DNA from: Cystobacter fuscus
GTDB taxonomy: Bacteria; Myxococcota; Myxococcia; Myxococcales; Myxococcaceae
Reading direction: 5' to 3'
DNA length: 64,000 nt
NCBI RefSeq assembly: GCF_002305875.1
Contig: NZ_CP022098.1
Span: 8,122,001-8,186,000, forward strand
Made by a program: the position numbers and the translations under genes. This document shows, piece by piece, positions 7,718 through 18,428 of the stretch. The notes beneath the pieces were generated by a model that worked only from the letters and a program-made list of their open reading frames with translations, searched no databases and was not told where the DNA came from. Positions within the stretch are counted from its first letter, which is position 1, and each line of letters starts with the position of its first letter.

Positions 7718-10700
7718 CTAACTGGGCGGCACGGGCGCGAGGGGCAGCAGCAGCGTCGCGGTGGCGCCCATGCCGGGCCCGCCGCTGTCCAGCGACAAGT
7801 GGGCGTGCATGAGCCGCGCGGCCAGGGCGCTCGAGTGCAGGCCGATGCCATGGCCTCCCTCGCGCGTGGTGAAGCCCTGGGTGAAGAGCCGCGGGCGCAC
7901 CTCCGAGGCGATGCCCTTGCCGGTGTCCACCACCTGCAGGCTCACCCAGCCCCCTTCCGCCGACAGGCGGATGACGAGGCGACGCGGCTGCTCGGGCGCC
8001 TGGGACTCCATGGCCTGACGGGCATTGCTCAACAGGTTGAGCAGGATCTTCAACACCTGGTGCTTGTCGGCCCTCACCGGCGGCAGGGGGCGCAGCTCCC
8101 GTGACACGGTGATGCCGGCCTGACGCAAGGCGCCCACCTGCAGCCGCAGGGCCTCCTCCACCAGCGCGGGCAGATCGCACTCCTCCAGCAGCAGGGTGGA
8201 GGAGACGTGGGCCTGCTGGTTCTGGACGATGGCGCGCACGCGCGAGACGTTGCCGTCCAGCGCCTCCAGGCTCCGGCTCAGGGAGGAGTGCTCCTCGGCG
8301 AGCGCGTCGGAGAGCGCGCGCAGGTAGTCCACCAGGTGGCGGCCGCGCGTGTCCCGGGTGAAGAAGTCCGCGAGCACCGGGCGCTTGTCCTCCAGCAGGG
8401 AGGCGACCTGCTGGAGCCGCCTCATGCGCGAGCTGGACACCGCGCCGCGCATGAGCTGGGTGTCCACGACGATGCTGTTGAGGACATTGCCCACGTCGTG
8501 CAGGACGCTGGAGGCGACTTCCGCCATGCCCACCATGCGGGCGGTCTCCACGAGCTGGGCCTGGGCCTGTTTCAGCTCCTGGGTGCGCTCGCGCACACGC
8601 GCCTCCAGCTCCTCGTTGGCCTCGCGCAGCGCGGCCCCGGCCTTGCGGACCTCGGCGTAGAGGCGGGCGTTCTCGATGGAGATGGACGCCTGGGACGCCA
8701 GGTGCTCCAGGAGCGCGATGCGCTCATGGGAGAAGGCCTGGGTGGTGAGCGCGTTCTCCAGGTACAGCAACCCGTAGAAGGTCTCCTGGCGGCGCAGGGG
8801 CAGACAGAGCAGGGAGCGCGCGTCGCTGGTGGCGAAGTAGGGGTCGGCGGAGAAGGGATGGGGTTGGGCGAGGTCATCCAGCAGGACGTAGTCGCCGGTG
8901 CGGCGCGCATAGGCCACGAGCGACAGCGGCAGCAGCTCCGCGGAGGGTGGCGCCCCGGCCTGCGCGGTGGACAGCGGGGGCACCCCGGCGACGAACTGGA
9001 GCGTGTCGTCCTGGAGCAGCAGCAGGGCGCCGCGCTGGGCTCCGGAGCTCTCCACCGCCACGCGCATGAGCGTGTCCACCAGCCGCTCCAGGACGATCTC
9101 ACTGGAGATCGCCTGTTGGGCCCGGATGACGGCCAGGGCATCCACGCCGTGGGTGCTCGTGTCCTGGGTGGTGGTGCCCGGGGACACCGGCGCGGAGGTG
9201 AGGAGGATGGGCCACTGCTCGTCCAACTGGCGCACCTTGCCCATCGCGCCCCAGTGGAAGTAGGCCTCGCGCGCCTGGCGGATGAAGGCCGTGACGAGGG
9301 TGTGCAGGCCCTGCTCCTCGCAGAAGTGCGCGGCCAGCTCGCTGGCGAGCCCCACGTTCGGCGGGGAGTCATGCACGCGCGCGGCATGGATGGCGTCCTC
9401 ATAGGCGCGCAGGGCCTCTTGTGGCCGCTCCTCCAGACGCGCCAGCTCCGCGGCCACCATGCGCTCGGGCGCGAGGAAGTTCGCGGGGCAATGCTCGGCC
9501 CACTCCGCGAGCAGCCGCTGGTGCTTCCTCATCTCCTCCACCACCGCGGGCCTCCCGGGCTCGGGCGTACTGCGCCAGGCCGAGGCCAGGGCCAGCGCCC
9601 CATACAGGTTGAAGGGAATGCGCGAGACCTCGAGCGGCGTGTGCACCAGGAGGGGCTCGACCTGGGCACGCAGCCGGAGCGCGCGCTCGTGGTCCCCCGA
9701 CAGGTAGGCGGTTTGCATCCGGATGATGGACGACCAGACGGAGTAGAAGTGGCCCTCCCCTCCACTCGAGATCCGGGCCATGAGCGCCTCTTCCTCGAGG
9801 CCATCGCCGCTCGGGGATTGGAACGTCCGCGACAACCCTCGCAGCTGCTGCACGATGCGCTGCAGATAGAGAATGGTGTCGTGCACGGCGGCGTACTTGC
9901 TCGTGAACGGCAGGAAGGACTCCGACTCCCGATAGACCTCGCCCAGCTCCCGCCCGCTGATGATGCCATTCAAGACGAGGGTGAAGCAGGCATAACAGGC
10001 CACCGGGTAGCCACCCGTCCTCTGGGCATGATGGTAGGTCTTCAGCATGATCTTCCGCGTGTCGGAGAGCGGGCGGAGCCAGCTGTTGATGGTGGAGAAC
10101 ACGGTGAGGATCATGGCCAGGGAAGCCGACAGGCCCAGGCGCTCGGCGAGATCGACCGCGAGCCGTCCAAAGGCATACGCCTCACGGTATCTTCCGCGGG
10201 TTCCGCCATACCAGAGCGCGAACGAGACATACCCGACCGCGGACCCCTCCGCGTTGCCATGACGGAGGCTCAAGGCCACGATCCGACCCGAGACCAGGGC
10301 GGCGAAACCGGTGCCGATGGGAAAGGCCATGGGCGCCAGGGACGACAGCACGCTCATGAGCACCTTCATGTCCGGGTCCGTCATGGCGGGCAGCTCGAGG
10401 AGGCTCTCGATGGGGTGGCGAGCCAATAGCGCCCACACCTCCGCTTCCATCTCGACGAGCTCCTGTGGGGAAGGTGTGAGCGGCAGCGTCATGCCCAGCT
10501 TCGCCAGACACTCCAGGAGGCACTCCACGGAGACCATCGCGCTGCCGGTGGTCCGCAACAGATCGCTCTTGAGGATATAGGCACTGGCCATGTCCGCGTG
10601 GGTGCGCGCCCGCGGCAAGGTCTCCGTCACCAACACGAACGACTCGGAAGGGTTGCCGCGCATCAGCTCGCTGCTCGCCTGGGCCAGACGCACCTTGAAC

Positions 10701-13018
10701 GCGAAGTCGGGGTCCGTCTCCCAGGGATCTCCAGGCAGCAGGGAGAATGCCATGGCGAAGTAGCCACTGGCGGATTGATAGGCGGTGGAGGACCTGGCGC
10801 GCGAGCCCGCCTCGGCGTTGAGGTGTGCCAGCCGCAGGCGCTCCGCGGCATCGTCCATTCCCGCCACGCCCGCGTTGAGATGACCCACCACCTCGAAGAG
10901 CCGCTCCGCGAGTTCCTCGGCGGAGAGGCTGTCGAGCAACAAGCGGCCCACGCGCAGGTGGAGGGCGTCCCGCTCGCTGGCGGGGATGAGCTCATGGGCG
11001 GCCTGTTGGATGCGATCGTGCGGGAAGCGCAGATGCTGGGGCCCCGAGCGCACCACCAGCCCCTCCACCAGGGCCGGCTCCAGCCCGCTCTCCACCTCCG
11101 CCACGTCCCGCTCGGACAGGAGCCCGAGCAGGGACAGGGACATCACGCCACCTCCATACGAGGCCAGTTGCAGCAGGCGACGCGTGTCCTCGGGCAACTG
11201 CCGCAGCCGCCCCGCCATGAAGTCCACCACGTTGTCCGAATAGCCGCGCGCCCTCACGCCCTCCTCGTCCCAGCGCCAGCCTCCGCCGGGCGCCCGGAAC
11301 ACCAACCGCTCCTGGTGGAGCGTCTGTAACAACTGGAGCAGGAAGAAGAGGTTGCCCGCGGTCTTCTCCTGCACCAGGACCGAGAGGGGCTCCACCATCC
11401 GCGCGTCGGCGCCGGGCAGCGTGTCCGCCACCAACTGCCGCGTCTGTTCGAGCGACAGGGGCTGGAGCTGGATGTCCTCCAGCCTCACCCCCGACGCGCG
11501 CGCTTCCTCCAACAACGCCGCCAGGGGGTGCTCGGCCGTCACCTCGTTGTCCCGGTAGGCGCCAATCAACAACAGCCAGGGCAGCTCGCGCCGCGACGTC
11601 AGATGTTCCAACAGCTTGAGGCTGGCGAGGTCCGCCCACTGCAGGTCATCGAGGAAGAGCACCAGCGGGTGCTCGCGCGTGGCGAGCACGCCCAGCAGCC
11701 GCAGGAAGAGCTGGTGGAAGCGGTTCTGGGTCTCCATCGGGGGCAGCTCGGCGACAGCGGGCTGCTCGCCCAGGAGCAGCGCCAGCTGGGGCACCAGCGC
11801 CACCATCACCTGGCCCTGGCCCTCCAGCGCCTCCAGCAGCCGCTGACGCCAGGCAGCCACCTCCGCGTCGCTGCCCGCCAGCACCTGCTGGACGAGCCCC
11901 CGCAGGGCATGCACCAGCGTGGCGTATGGCACGTCCCGTTGGAACTGGTCGAACTTGCCCTGGAGGAAGAAGCCCCGGCGGCGCAGCACGGGCTGTTGCA
12001 GCTCATTCACCACGGAGGACTTGCCGATGCCCGAGTAGCCTCGGACCAGCACCCACTCCGGCCCGCCGCCCGCCGCCACCCGCTCGAACGCCGAGCGCAG
12101 CGCGGCCACCTCGGCCTCCCGGCCATACAGGCGTTGGGGCAGTTGGAAGCGCGCGGGCACGTCCTTGAGACCCAGCGGGAAGTCCTCCAGCGCGCCCGCC
12201 TCCCAGGCCCGCTGGCACCGCTCCAGATCCCACCGCAACCCCTCCGCCCCCTGGTAGCGCTCCTCGGCCACCTTGGACAAAAGCTTCATCACCAGCGCCG
12301 AGAGGATGGGCGGGACGGTGGGCTCCACCCGATGGGGCGGCACGGGCGACCGGGCCAGGTGCGCATGGAACCACTCGAGCATGTCCCGGCCCTGCAACGG
12401 CAGCCTGCCGGTGAGCAGCTGGTAGAAGGTGACGCCCAGGGAATAGAAGTCCGTGCGGTAGTCCAGCGTCCGGTTCATCCGCCCGGTCTGCTCCGGGGAC
12501 ATGTAGGCCAGCGTCCCCTCCACGAGCTGGGGGGGCGAGGCCTCCACGTGCTCGGCCTGCTGGAGCGTCGCGATGCCGAAGTCGATGAGCCACGGCTGGC
12601 CCCCGGGCGACAACAGGATGTTGGTGGGTTTGATGTCCTTGTGGATGACGCCGCGGCGGTGCACCTCGGCCAGCGTCGTGCACAGGGCGAGCGCCAGGGG
12701 CAGGAAGCGCTCGAGCCCGAAGGGCCGATCCAACGCCTCCGACAGGGCCCGGCCCCCCACGTCCTCGAGGACGAGCACCGGCCGCTCCAGGAGCACCTCG
12801 AGGGCGTGGGCCTGGAGCACGCCAGGAGCCCCCTCCAGGCGCCGGAGCAGGGAGTACTCGCGCCGCAGGCGGGCGTGCTCCCGGGCGCCGGGATGTTCGG
12901 AGCGCGGGGTCTTGAGGATGACGGGCTGGCGATCCGCCTCGCGTACGGCTCGGTAGAGGAGGCTGGAGGAGCTGGACTGCAGGAGGCCGAGAAGCGAATA
13001 GCCAGGAAGCTGGAGCAT
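7718..13018 (-). CDS. Giant multi-kinase: Ser/Thr kinase - AAA ATPase - TPR-like - GAF - histidine kinase
   Basis: The 1766-residue signalling protein contains, in order: Ser/Thr kinase (residues ~5-270; Lys36, HKD 126-128, DFG 146-148, no clear glycine loop); AAA/PknK-type ATPase (~300-560) with Walker A GYSGIGKS and Walker [12 protein letters not shown]; a long helical region (~600-1250); GAF (~1280-1430); a coiled coil; a HisKA-like helix with His1507 in [11 protein letters not shown]; and HATPase_c ([25 protein letters not shown]). The start is ATG at 13018; the open frame beyond it runs into the tyrS promoter and is ignored. No response regulator is adjacent. A paralog of the same build is at 32346-37745. 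Both phosphorylation activities are predicted from motifs; the input signal is unknown. Confidence 0.92.
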   Translation of the reverse strand: MLQLPGYSLLGLLQSSSSSLLYRAVREADRQPVILKTPRSEHPGAREHARLRREYSLLRRLEGAPGVLQAHALEVLLERPVLVLEDVGGRALSEALDRPFGLERFLPLALALCTTLAEVHRRGVIHKDIKPTNILLSPGGQPWLIDFGIATLQQAEHVEASPPQLVEGTLAYMSPEQTGRMNRTLDYRTDFYSLGVTFYQLLTGRLPLQGRDMLEWFHAHLARSPVPPHRVEPTVPPILSALVMKLLSKVAEERYQGAEGLRWDLERCQRAWEAGALEDFPLGLKDVPARFQLPQRLYGREAEVAALRSAFERVAAGGGPEWVLVRGYSGIGKSSVVNELQQPVLRRRGFFLQGKFDQFQRDVPYATLVHALRGLVQQVLAGSDAEVAAWRQRLLEALEGQGQVMVALVPQLALLLGEQPAVAELPPMETQNRFHQLFLRLLGVLATREHPLVLFLDDLQWADLASLKLLEHLTSRRELPWLLLIGAYRDNEVTAEHPLAALLEEARASGVRLEDIQLQPLSLEQTRQLVADTLPGADARMVEPLSVLVQEKTAGNLFFLLQLLQTLHQERLVFRAPGGGWRWDEEGVRARGYSDNVVDFMAGRLRQLPEDTRRLLQLASYGGGVMSLSLLGLLSERDVAEVESGLEPALVEGLVVRSGPQHLRFPHDRIQQAAHELIPASERDALHLRVGRLLLDSLSAEELAERLFEVVGHLNAGVAGMDDAAERLRLAHLNAEAGSRARSSTAYQSASGYFAMAFSLLPGDPWETDPDFAFKVRLAQASSELMRGNPSESFVLVTETLPRARTHADMASAYILKSDLLRTTGSAMVSVECLLECLAKLGMTLPLTPSPQELVEMEAEVWALLARHPIESLLELPAMTDPDMKVLMSVLSSLAPMAFPIGTGFAALVSGRIVALSLRHGNAEGSAVGYVSFALWYGGTRGRYREAYAFGRLAVDLAERLGLSASLAMILTVFSTINSWLRPLSDTRKIMLKTYHHAQRTGGYPVACYACFTLVLNGIISGRELGEVYRESESFLPFTSKYAAVHDTILYLQRIVQQLRGLSRTFQSPSGDGLEEEALMARISSGGEGHFYSVWSSIIRMQTAYLSGDHERALRLRAQVEPLLVHTPLEVSRIPFNLYGALALASAWRSTPEPGRPAVVEEMRKHQRLLAEWAEHCPANFLAPERMVAAELARLEERPQEALRAYEDAIHAARVHDSPPNVGLASELAAHFCEEQGLHTLVTAFIRQAREAYFHWGAMGKVRQLDEQWPILLTSAPVSPGTTTQDTSTHGVDALAVIRAQQAISSEIVLERLVDTLMRVAVESSGAQRGALLLLQDDTLQFVAGVPPLSTAQAGAPPSAELLPLSLVAYARRTGDYVLLDDLAQPHPFSADPYFATSDARSLLCLPLRRQETFYGLLYLENALTTQAFSHERIALLEHLASQASISIENARLYAEVRKAGAALREANEELEARVRERTQELKQAQAQLVETARMVGMAEVASSVLHDVGNVLNSIVVDTQLMRGAVSSSRMRRLQQVASLLEDKRPVLADFFTRDTRGRHLVDYLRALSDALAEEHSSLSRSLEALDGNVSRVRAIVQNQQAHVSSTLLLEECDLPALVEEALRLQVGALRQAGITVSRELRPLPPVRADKHQVLKILLNLLSNARQAMESQAPEQPRRLVIRLSAEGGWVSLQVVDTGKGIASEVRPRLFTQGFTTREGGHGIGLHSSALAARLMHAHLSLDSGGPGMGATATLLLPLAPVPPS

Positions 13019-13130
13019 GGCGCCCGATCGAGGAGAGTCCAAAGGGGGGGCAAGGTATATAGACCGGCGCGCGGACACCGGCTTCAGGACATGCCAAACG
13101 CGGCCGCTTCGGCTAGGGTGCCGCGCCGTC

Positions 13131-14393
13131 ATGTCCGAAAACCCCCTGCGCAAGGCGACCCCCCAGGAGCAGTTCGAGGAAGTCACCCGCGGCACCGTGG
13201 ATCTCCAGGTGGCCGAGGAGCTCAAGAAGAAGCTCGAGCGCTCGTATGAGACGGGCAAGCCGCTCGTCATCAAGGCGGGCTTCGATCCAAGCCGGCCCGA
13301 CCTGCACCTGGGCCACTCGCTGCTGCTCACGCGCATGCGGCGCTTCCAGGAGTTCGGCCACCAGGTGGTGTTCCTCATCGGCGACTTCACCGCGCTCATC
13401 GGAGACCCCTCGGGCAAGAACACCACGCGCCCCGCGCTCACGCGCGACGAGGTCAAGGCCAACGCCCAGACGTACCAGGAGCAGGTCTTCAAGGTGCTCG
13501 ACGAGGCGCGCACCCAGGTGCGCTTCAACTCCGAGTGGTTGGACAAGCTGGGCACCGAGGGGATGATCCGCCTGGCGGCGCGCTACTCGGTGCAGCGCAT
13601 GCTCGAGCGCGATGACTTCAAGAAGCGCTTCCGTGACAACCGCTCCATCGCCATCCACGAGTTCCTCTATCCGCTCCTGCAGGGCTACGACTCGGTGGCG
13701 CTCAAGGCGGACGTGGAGCTGGGCGCGACGGATCAGCTCTTCAACCTGCTGGTGGGCCGCCAGCTCATGAAGGAAGAGGGCATGGAGGCCCAGGTCATCA
13801 TGACGGGCCCCATCCTCGAGGGGCTGGATGCCCGGCTGGTCGACGGGAAGATCACCGGCGACAAGATGTCCAAGAGCCTGGACAATTACGTGGGCCTGAG
13901 CGAGTCGCCGGATCAGATCTACGGCAAGCTCATGAGCATCACGGATGACTTGATGTGGCGCTACTACGAGCTGCTCTCCTCGCGCACGCTCAAGGAGCTC
14001 GCCACGCTCAAGGAGCAGGTGACCAGCGGCGCCGTGCACCCCAAGGCGGCCAAGTCGGGCTTCGCGCAGGAGATCGCCGCTCGCTTCCACACCCCCGAGG
14101 CCGCGGAGCAGGCGATGCAGGCCTGGGAGCAGCGCTACTCGCAGAAGAAGCTCGTCGCCGAGGAGCAGCCGCTGGTGGAGGTGCCGCTCGGGGGCGCGCC
14201 GACGATCGCGCTCGCCAAGGCGCTGGCGGAGGCGAAGCTCGTGGCGTCCGGCACCGAGGGCCGCAAGCTCATGGGCCAGGGCGGCGTCCGGGTCAATGGC
14301 GAGAAGGTCATGGACCCCAAGCACGAGCTGCCCGCGGGCGAGTACCTGGTGCAGGTGGGCAAGCACAAATCGGCGCGGCTCAAGCTCGCCTAG
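13131..14393 (+). CDS. tyrS: Tyrosyl-tRNA synthetase
   Basis: The enzyme charges tRNA-Tyr with tyrosine in the cytoplasm and is essential. The 420-residue class I synthetase shows the HIGH-type motif HLGH starting at His59, KMSKS at 245-249, the tyrosine/ATP pocket segments [12 protein letters not shown] and [21 protein letters not shown], and a C-terminal S4 RNA-binding domain ([19 protein letters not shown]). ATG at 13131 fits the family N-terminus; the frame is open upstream only because of GC bias. It is divergent from the giant multi-kinase, and the 112-base gap must carry both promoters. No T-box leader is visible. Confidence 0.97.
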   Translation: MSENPLRKATPQEQFEEVTRGTVDLQVAEELKKKLERSYETGKPLVIKAGFDPSRPDLHLGHSLLLTRMRRFQEFGHQVVFLIGDFTALIGDPSGKNTTRPALTRDEVKANAQTYQEQVFKVLDEARTQVRFNSEWLDKLGTEGMIRLAARYSVQRMLERDDFKKRFRDNRSIAIHEFLYPLLQGYDSVALKADVELGATDQLFNLLVGRQLMKEEGMEAQVIMTGPILEGLDARLVDGKITGDKMSKSLDNYVGLSESPDQIYGKLMSITDDLMWRYYELLSSRTLKELATLKEQVTSGAVHPKAAKSGFAQEIAARFHTPEAAEQAMQAWEQRYSQKKLVAEEQPLVEVPLGGAPTIALAKALAEAKLVASGTEGRKLMGQGGVRVNGEKVMDPKHELPAGEYLVQVGKHKSARLKLA

Positions 14394-14452
14394 GCACCGG
14401 GCCACCGTCGTCCGCCCGACCTTCGGGCCGGAGGGGGTATCCTCCCGCGGCC

Positions 14453-15493
14453 ATGCGATCCGCCCGCCTCTCCGCCCTCCTCGTTGTCCTGAGCCTGCTG
14501 TGTCTCGCCCCCGCGCGCGCCCTCGCCGCGGGAGCCTTCGTGTCCGGCGAGGCCCTGCGAGCGGTGAAGGAGCCCGAGTCCTCCGCGGTCGTCTTCACCG
14601 TGGAGCCGGGCGTCGCCTACCCGGTGCTCAAGAAGGGAGGACCCGGACGCGAGTGGTGCAAGCTGAAGAGTGCGGCGGGCGAGGGTTGGGTGAAGTGCGA
14701 CGGCACGGCGGATCTGCCCGAGAAGCCCCGCCTGAGTGGAGAGTTCCTGGCCTCGCGGGACCGGGCTCCCCAGGCGGCGCCCCTGCCCGCCCAGGCGCCC
14801 GTGGCCACGGGCTGTGAGACCCGGTGCACCCGCCCTCCCCTGCTGAGCCAGGCGCCCGCGCTCACGCCGGTGGATCGCGAGGTGCTCGGCATGTGCCCGG
14901 CGCGGCCCGACGCCGCGGTGAGCGCGGGTGACGTGCGGCGCTTCATGGCCACGCACTACGAGGATCCCCGCCTCCAACGGGCCCTGTCATCGGCGGGCCG
15001 GACGGGCACGCGCCAGACCCAGGTCGACTGGCTCACCGGCCTCTGGGTGAGCACCGGCCCGCGCAACGCCTTCACCCACGTCTTCTGTGGCGATGACTGG
15101 ACCACGCGCACCATCGGCGGGCTGCACTACCTGCCGCGCTACGCCCAGCTCGAGTCCGAGGGCAAGCTGTGCTTCGACGGGCCGGCACGAAGTGGCCAGG
15201 CGCTGCGCGAGGGCCAGTACGTCATCCGCTACCGGGGCGTGGCGCCCTGGTCCTGTGCCGAGAAGAAGCTCGGCGGCTTCACCCAGCAGGCGGATCCCGT
15301 GGCGATGGTGGCCATTGGAACTCGCGCCTTCGCCCGCTGCTGCACCCGGGACGGGGGCCGCAAGGAGGGCGGCGTGTACGCGGCGGCGGACCTGGGTCCC
15401 ACCGCGTGGCGGATCTGGTGCGGCACGCGCAACGGCACCTATGGCATCGCCTCGCTCTACCCCACCGACGAGCGGCCGACCTGCGGCGAGTGA
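14453..15493 (+). CDS. Secreted SH3-like / EndoU-type endoribonuclease domain protein
   Basis: The 346-residue protein has a signal peptide (residues 1-26, ...PARALAAG). Residues ~30-95 resemble a bacterial SH3 domain (VEPGVAYPVLKKGGPGREWCKLK...GEGWVKC). A Pro/Ala linker follows, then a ~160-residue C-terminal domain that fits eukaryote-type EndoU: His209 in FTHVFCGDD, His225 in GGLHYLPRY and Lys271/272 in CAEKKLGG. The His-His spacing is 16 and His-Lys 46, the same as His162/His178/Lys224 of frog XendoU. EndoU enzymes cut RNA at U. Eight or more cysteines suggest disulphides outside the cytoplasm. No immunity gene is adjacent. The catalytic reading is by motif only. Confidence 0.7.
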   Translation: MRSARLSALLVVLSLLCLAPARALAAGAFVSGEALRAVKEPESSAVVFTVEPGVAYPVLKKGGPGREWCKLKSAAGEGWVKCDGTADLPEKPRLSGEFLASRDRAPQAAPLPAQAPVATGCETRCTRPPLLSQAPALTPVDREVLGMCPARPDAAVSAGDVRRFMATHYEDPRLQRALSSAGRTGTRQTQVDWLTGLWVSTGPRNAFTHVFCGDDWTTRTIGGLHYLPRYAQLESEGKLCFDGPARSGQALREGQYVIRYRGVAPWSCAEKKLGGFTQQADPVAMVAIGTRAFARCCTRDGGRKEGGVYAAADLGPTAWRIWCGTRNGTYGIASLYPTDERPTCGE

Positions 15494-15535
15494 GCGGCCC
15501 GTGCACGCCCTCCCGCTCCCGGGCATACTGCGCGC

Positions 15536-16225
15536 ATGTGTGGCCGCGTCACCATCCAGACCCCCGCCCTGGCGATCGCCCGTGAGCTGGGCCTCGCCGG
15601 CGTCCGCTCCGCCCTCGAGCGCCCCCGCTACAACCTCGCCCCCACCCAGCTGATGCCCGTGGTCCTCAACGACGGGGAGCGGATGCTGGACACGGTGCGC
15701 TGGGGCCTCATCCCCTCCTGGGCCAAGGACGCCTCCATCGGCAACAAGCTCATCAACGCCCGGGGCGAGACGGTGGCGGAGAAGCCCAGCTTCCGCTCCG
15801 CCCTCAAGCGCCGGCGCTGCCTGGTGCTCGTGGATGGCTGGTTCGAGTGGAAGCAGTCCACGAAGCCCAAGACGCCCTACCTCTTCAAGCGAGAGGACGG
15901 ACGGCCGATCGCCTTCGCCGGCCTGTGGGAGGAGTGGACCGCACCGGACACCGGCGAGGTGCTGCGCACCTGCGCCGTCATCACCACGGGCCCCAACCGG
16001 CTCATGGCGCCCATCCACGATCGCATGCCCGTCATCCTGCGCCCGGAAGCACAAGCGGTGTGGCTGCGCCCCGAGCCCCAGGACGCCGCGGAGCTCCAGC
16101 CCCTGCTGGTGCCCAACGAGGACGAGCCCCTGGTGGCCTGGGAGGTGGGCCGGGTGGTGAACTCTCCGACCAACGACGTGGTGGCGTGCGTGGAGCGCGT
16201 GGCCAGCCAGCCCGCCCTCCTCTGA
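15536..16225 (+). CDS. SRAP domain protein (YedK/HMCES type)
   Basis: SRAP proteins form a thiazolidine crosslink with abasic sites in single-stranded DNA and shield them. The 229-residue product has the family features: Cys2 exposed after Met removal (MCGRVT), PRYNLAPTQ, WGLIPSWAKD, NARGETVAEKPSFR with the catalytic Glu, CLVLVDGWFEWK, and HDRMPVIL with the catalytic His. The start is fixed by the invariant Met-Cys-Gly. In E. coli the gene is SOS-associated, but I see no LexA-like box here. It stands alone between the SH3-EndoU gene and a convergent operon. Confidence 0.95.
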   Translation: MCGRVTIQTPALAIARELGLAGVRSALERPRYNLAPTQLMPVVLNDGERMLDTVRWGLIPSWAKDASIGNKLINARGETVAEKPSFRSALKRRRCLVLVDGWFEWKQSTKPKTPYLFKREDGRPIAFAGLWEEWTAPDTGEVLRTCAVITTGPNRLMAPIHDRMPVILRPEAQAVWLRPEPQDAAELQPLLVPNEDEPLVAWEVGRVVNSPTNDVVACVERVASQPALL

Positions 16226-16261
16226 AGGCCCCGAGGGAGCCAGCACGGGCTCCAACGGGGC

Positions 16262-16996
16262 TCAAGCCGAGGCGCGGCCCTGCAGGACGCCGTTGGACAC
16301 CAGCAGGTCCACCAGCTCCTGGGTGGCGAGCACCCAGTTGTCGCGCACCGGCATCCAGCGCACGAGCGCCCTGGCGCGGCCCAGCTCCTGGTTGATGTGC
16401 TCCACGAGCGGCTCGAAGAGCCGGGCGGGCTCCTCCCAGTCCGGCTCGCCGCCGACGATGACATGGGAGCCGGGCTCGACGCGGAACCGGGCGACCCCGG
16501 GCACCGGCAGCACGGAGAAGCCCGGCAGGTGCTCCGCCGTGGCCTGTTCCACCCGGTCGAGCAGCCGCTCGTCCTCGAAGGGATGGGCCACGTCCCAGGC
16601 GAAGAAGAGCCGCAACTGGGGCTGGAGCGCCTCCAGGAGCGGACTGCCGGGACCCTCGCGCCACTGGTGGTCCGCGAGCGACTCGGGGGCCACGGCGACG
16701 CGCAGGCCCCGGGCCTCGAGCTGCCGTGACAGCTCCTCCATCCGCCGCACCAGGGCCTCCGGCGGGGCGGCGCGCGACACCCACTGCACCTGGGACACCG
16801 TCTGTCCCCGGCGCACGCCCCTCACCCGGTCTCCCAGTTGCAGCCGCAGGGGGCTGAGTTCCCCATCGCCCTGCTCGGGAAAGAGCCCACAGTGCAAGAG
16901 GCCCGAGCCGCCGTCCACGCGCAGGCGCGCGAAGCCGTGGGCCTCGTTGATGTCCTCGACGACGAAGGTCTCCGTGGGCCGCATGTGGCCATCCAC
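16262..16996 (-). CDS. Conserved hypothetical protein with OB/cold-shock-like N-terminus
   Basis: The ~244-residue cytoplasmic protein is of unknown function. The first ~70 residues (TFVVEDINEAHGFARLRVDGGSGLLHC...LGDRVRGVRRG) read like a small beta-barrel of the cold-shock type. The middle is helical (PEALVRRMEELSRQLEARGLRV) and the C-terminal half is mixed alpha/beta. The start is GTG at 16996 or ATG at 16984; neither has a strong ribosome site. It is the last gene of the rlmE - small protein - this gene series on the minus strand and converges on the SRAP gene. Confidence 0.6.
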   Translation of the reverse strand: MDGHMRPTETFVVEDINEAHGFARLRVDGGSGLLHCGLFPEQGDGELSPLRLQLGDRVRGVRRGQTVSQVQWVSRAAPPEALVRRMEELSRQLEARGLRVAVAPESLADHQWREGPGSPLLEALQPQLRLFFAWDVAHPFEDERLLDRVEQATAEHLPGFSVLPVPGVARFRVEPGSHVIVGGEPDWEEPARLFEPLVEHINQELGRARALVRWMPVRDNWVLATQELVDLLVSNGVLQGRASA

Positions 16997-17044
16997 CCCG
17001 GGTCCCCACCGGCACGAGGCGGAGGCCCGGCCGCCGGGGAAGGA

Positions 17045-17257
17045 CTACTCGCCGAAGATCCGGCGGAAGAAGCGCACCACCGAGCTCGTCGCCGCCGTGT
17101 CCTCCGGGCGGCCCCGGGTATCCCCTCCCTTGCCGAGGTCGACCGGATCCCGGTAGGCCTCTGGCTCCACGGAAAAGACGCTGAACTCGTCGTTGCCATC
17201 GAGGGCGGTGATCGCCTTGCGCGAGCGGTTGCCTCGCGTGGGTTTCTGGTTGGACAT
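17045..17257 (-). CDS. Small hypothetical protein in the rlmE operon
   Basis: The 70-residue hydrophilic protein has a basic N-terminus (NQKPTRGNRSRKA), a Gly/Asp-rich middle and an amphipathic basic C-terminal helix (SSVVRFFRRIFGE) that could touch membrane or RNA. It starts with ATG nine bases after the rlmE stop, so it is probably co-transcribed. I do not recognise a family. Confidence 0.55.
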   Translation of the reverse strand: MSNQKPTRGNRSRKAITALDGNDEFSVFSVEPEAYRDPVDLGKGGDTRGRPEDTAATSSVVRFFRRIFGE

Positions 17258-17266
17258 GGTTCCAGT

Positions 17267-17884
17267 CTATTCTGATTTCGGCCCGCTGGTCACGCGGACC
17301 AATCCGATAACGTACACTTCCATACTCGCCCCTCGAGTGGCCTCCGGGCGGACGAGCTTCACCTCCTGGAAATGGGCACGCACCTCCTGCCGGAATTCCT
17401 CGAACTCGCCGCCCATGAAGAGCTTGGCCACGAAGGCCGAGCCCGGGCGGCCCCGGGTGACGGACACCTCGAGCGCCTTGCGGGCCAGCCGCAGGCTGCG
17501 CGCCTCGTCGGTGGTGCGGATGCCGCTCGTCTTGGGGGCCATGTCGGAGATGACGGCGTCGAAGGGCCCGTCGTACAGCTCGCGCAGCTTCGCGTCGAAG
17601 TCGTCGGCCAGCACATCCAGCACCGCCGTCTTCACGAAGGGCTGGGTGAAGGGCCGGATGGGCACGATGTCCACGCCGATCACCCGTCCCCCCGGCCCCA
17701 CCGTGTCGGCGAGGATCTGCAGGAACCCCCCGGGGGCCGCCCCCAGATCGAGCACCGTCGCCCCCTTCTTCAAGAAGGGGTAGCGTTTGAGGATCTCGTC
17801 CACCTTGAAGGCGGAACGGGCGCGGAGACCCTCTTGCTTGGCTTTCTTGAAATAATGGTCTTTAGGACGGTAGGGCTTGCCCAT
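17267..17884 (-). CDS. rlmE: 23S rRNA 2'-O-methyltransferase (FtsJ/RlmE)
   Basis: RlmE methylates the 2'-O of U2552 in the 23S A-loop late in 50S assembly, using SAM. The protein is ~205 residues. The N-terminal RSAFKVDEI carries the first catalytic Lys (Lys27), VLDLGAAPGGFLQ is the SAM site, VISDMAPKTSG carries the catalytic Asp, SAFVAKLFMG the second Lys, and RPEATRGASMEVY the Glu, completing the K-D-K-E tetrad. ATG at 17884 (MGKPYRPKDHYFKK) matches the usual start; seven more codons are open upstream. It leads a three-gene minus-strand operon and diverges from the gene at 17980. Confidence 0.95.
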   Translation of the reverse strand: MGKPYRPKDHYFKKAKQEGLRARSAFKVDEILKRYPFLKKGATVLDLGAAPGGFLQILADTVGPGGRVIGVDIVPIRPFTQPFVKTAVLDVLADDFDAKLRELYDGPFDAVISDMAPKTSGIRTTDEARSLRLARKALEVSVTRGRPGSAFVAKLFMGGEFEEFRQEVRAHFQEVKLVRPEATRGASMEVYVIGLVRVTSGPKSE

Positions 17885-17979
17885 GGCGGACGGGCTCCCT
17901 ACCATCGGCTACTGTCTTCGCAAAGCCGGAGCAGTGAGGGGTTGTCTTCCAACCTCGGATTCCTTGGGCTGGAGGGGAC

Positions 17980-18393
17980 ATGCGACTGTTCAGCGTGACG
18001 ACCGCGGTGTGCGTGTGCTTGCTGTCCGCGGCGGGGGCCGGTGCGTCCTGGTACCGCGCGGAGCAGTTGCGCTCGGAGGCGGCCTGGCTGCTGGAGCGGA
18101 GCAAGGCCCAGGCCAGCGAGTACGCCGAGAGCTTCAACGACACGCTGGCCACCCAGCAGTTGGAGACGTTCGCCAAGAGACGGGCGGTGCTGGAGCAGGC
18201 GTACCTGTGGCAGCGCGGTCAGACGCTGGGCATCCTGTTCGCGGCGGCGGCGGCGGCGGCGGCCTGGGTGCTGAGGCTGCTGCGCAAGCTCAACGGCGAG
18301 CTGGAGGAAGTCAGCGAGGACGTGCAGGTGGCCCAGGCCAGCGAGCCGGTGCCCGTGCCCCTGCATGCGCGCGTCCAGCGCTCGCGCACCTGA
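17980..18393 (+). CDS. Small two-TM membrane protein of unknown function
   Basis: The 137-residue protein has an N-terminal hydrophobic segment (residues ~3-25), a charged helix of ~50 residues with coiled-coil character (AEQLRSEAAWLLERSKAQASEY), a second hydrophobic segment unusually rich in alanine (LGILFAAAAAAAAWVL) and a short polar tail. The GGAGGGG ribosome site fixes ATG at 17980. The layout resembles a small membrane sensor or scaffold whose middle faces the periplasm (inference). No family is recognised. Confidence 0.65.
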   Translation: MRLFSVTTAVCVCLLSAAGAGASWYRAEQLRSEAAWLLERSKAQASEYAESFNDTLATQQLETFAKRRAVLEQAYLWQRGQTLGILFAAAAAAAAWVLRLLRKLNGELEEVSEDVQVAQASEPVPVPLHARVQRSRT

Positions 18394-18428
18394 GTAGACT
18401 GAGGGCCTCTCCAATCGGGAGGTGAGGC

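Noticed and set aside
8207-10429. 740-codon plus-strand open frame opposite the first multi-kinase
   Set aside because: It is the antisense of a protein with full domain motifs; its His/Gln/Arg-rich composition is what GC-biased codons give on the reverse strand.
13019-13555. N-terminal extension of the first multi-kinase
   Set aside because: The frame stays open into tyrS, but the kinase domain begins right after ATG 13018 and the extension overlaps the divergent gene.
14414-14428. GCCCGA-CCT-TCGGGC hairpin after tyrS
   Set aside because: The stem is only 6 bp with no T-tract; too weak to call a terminator.
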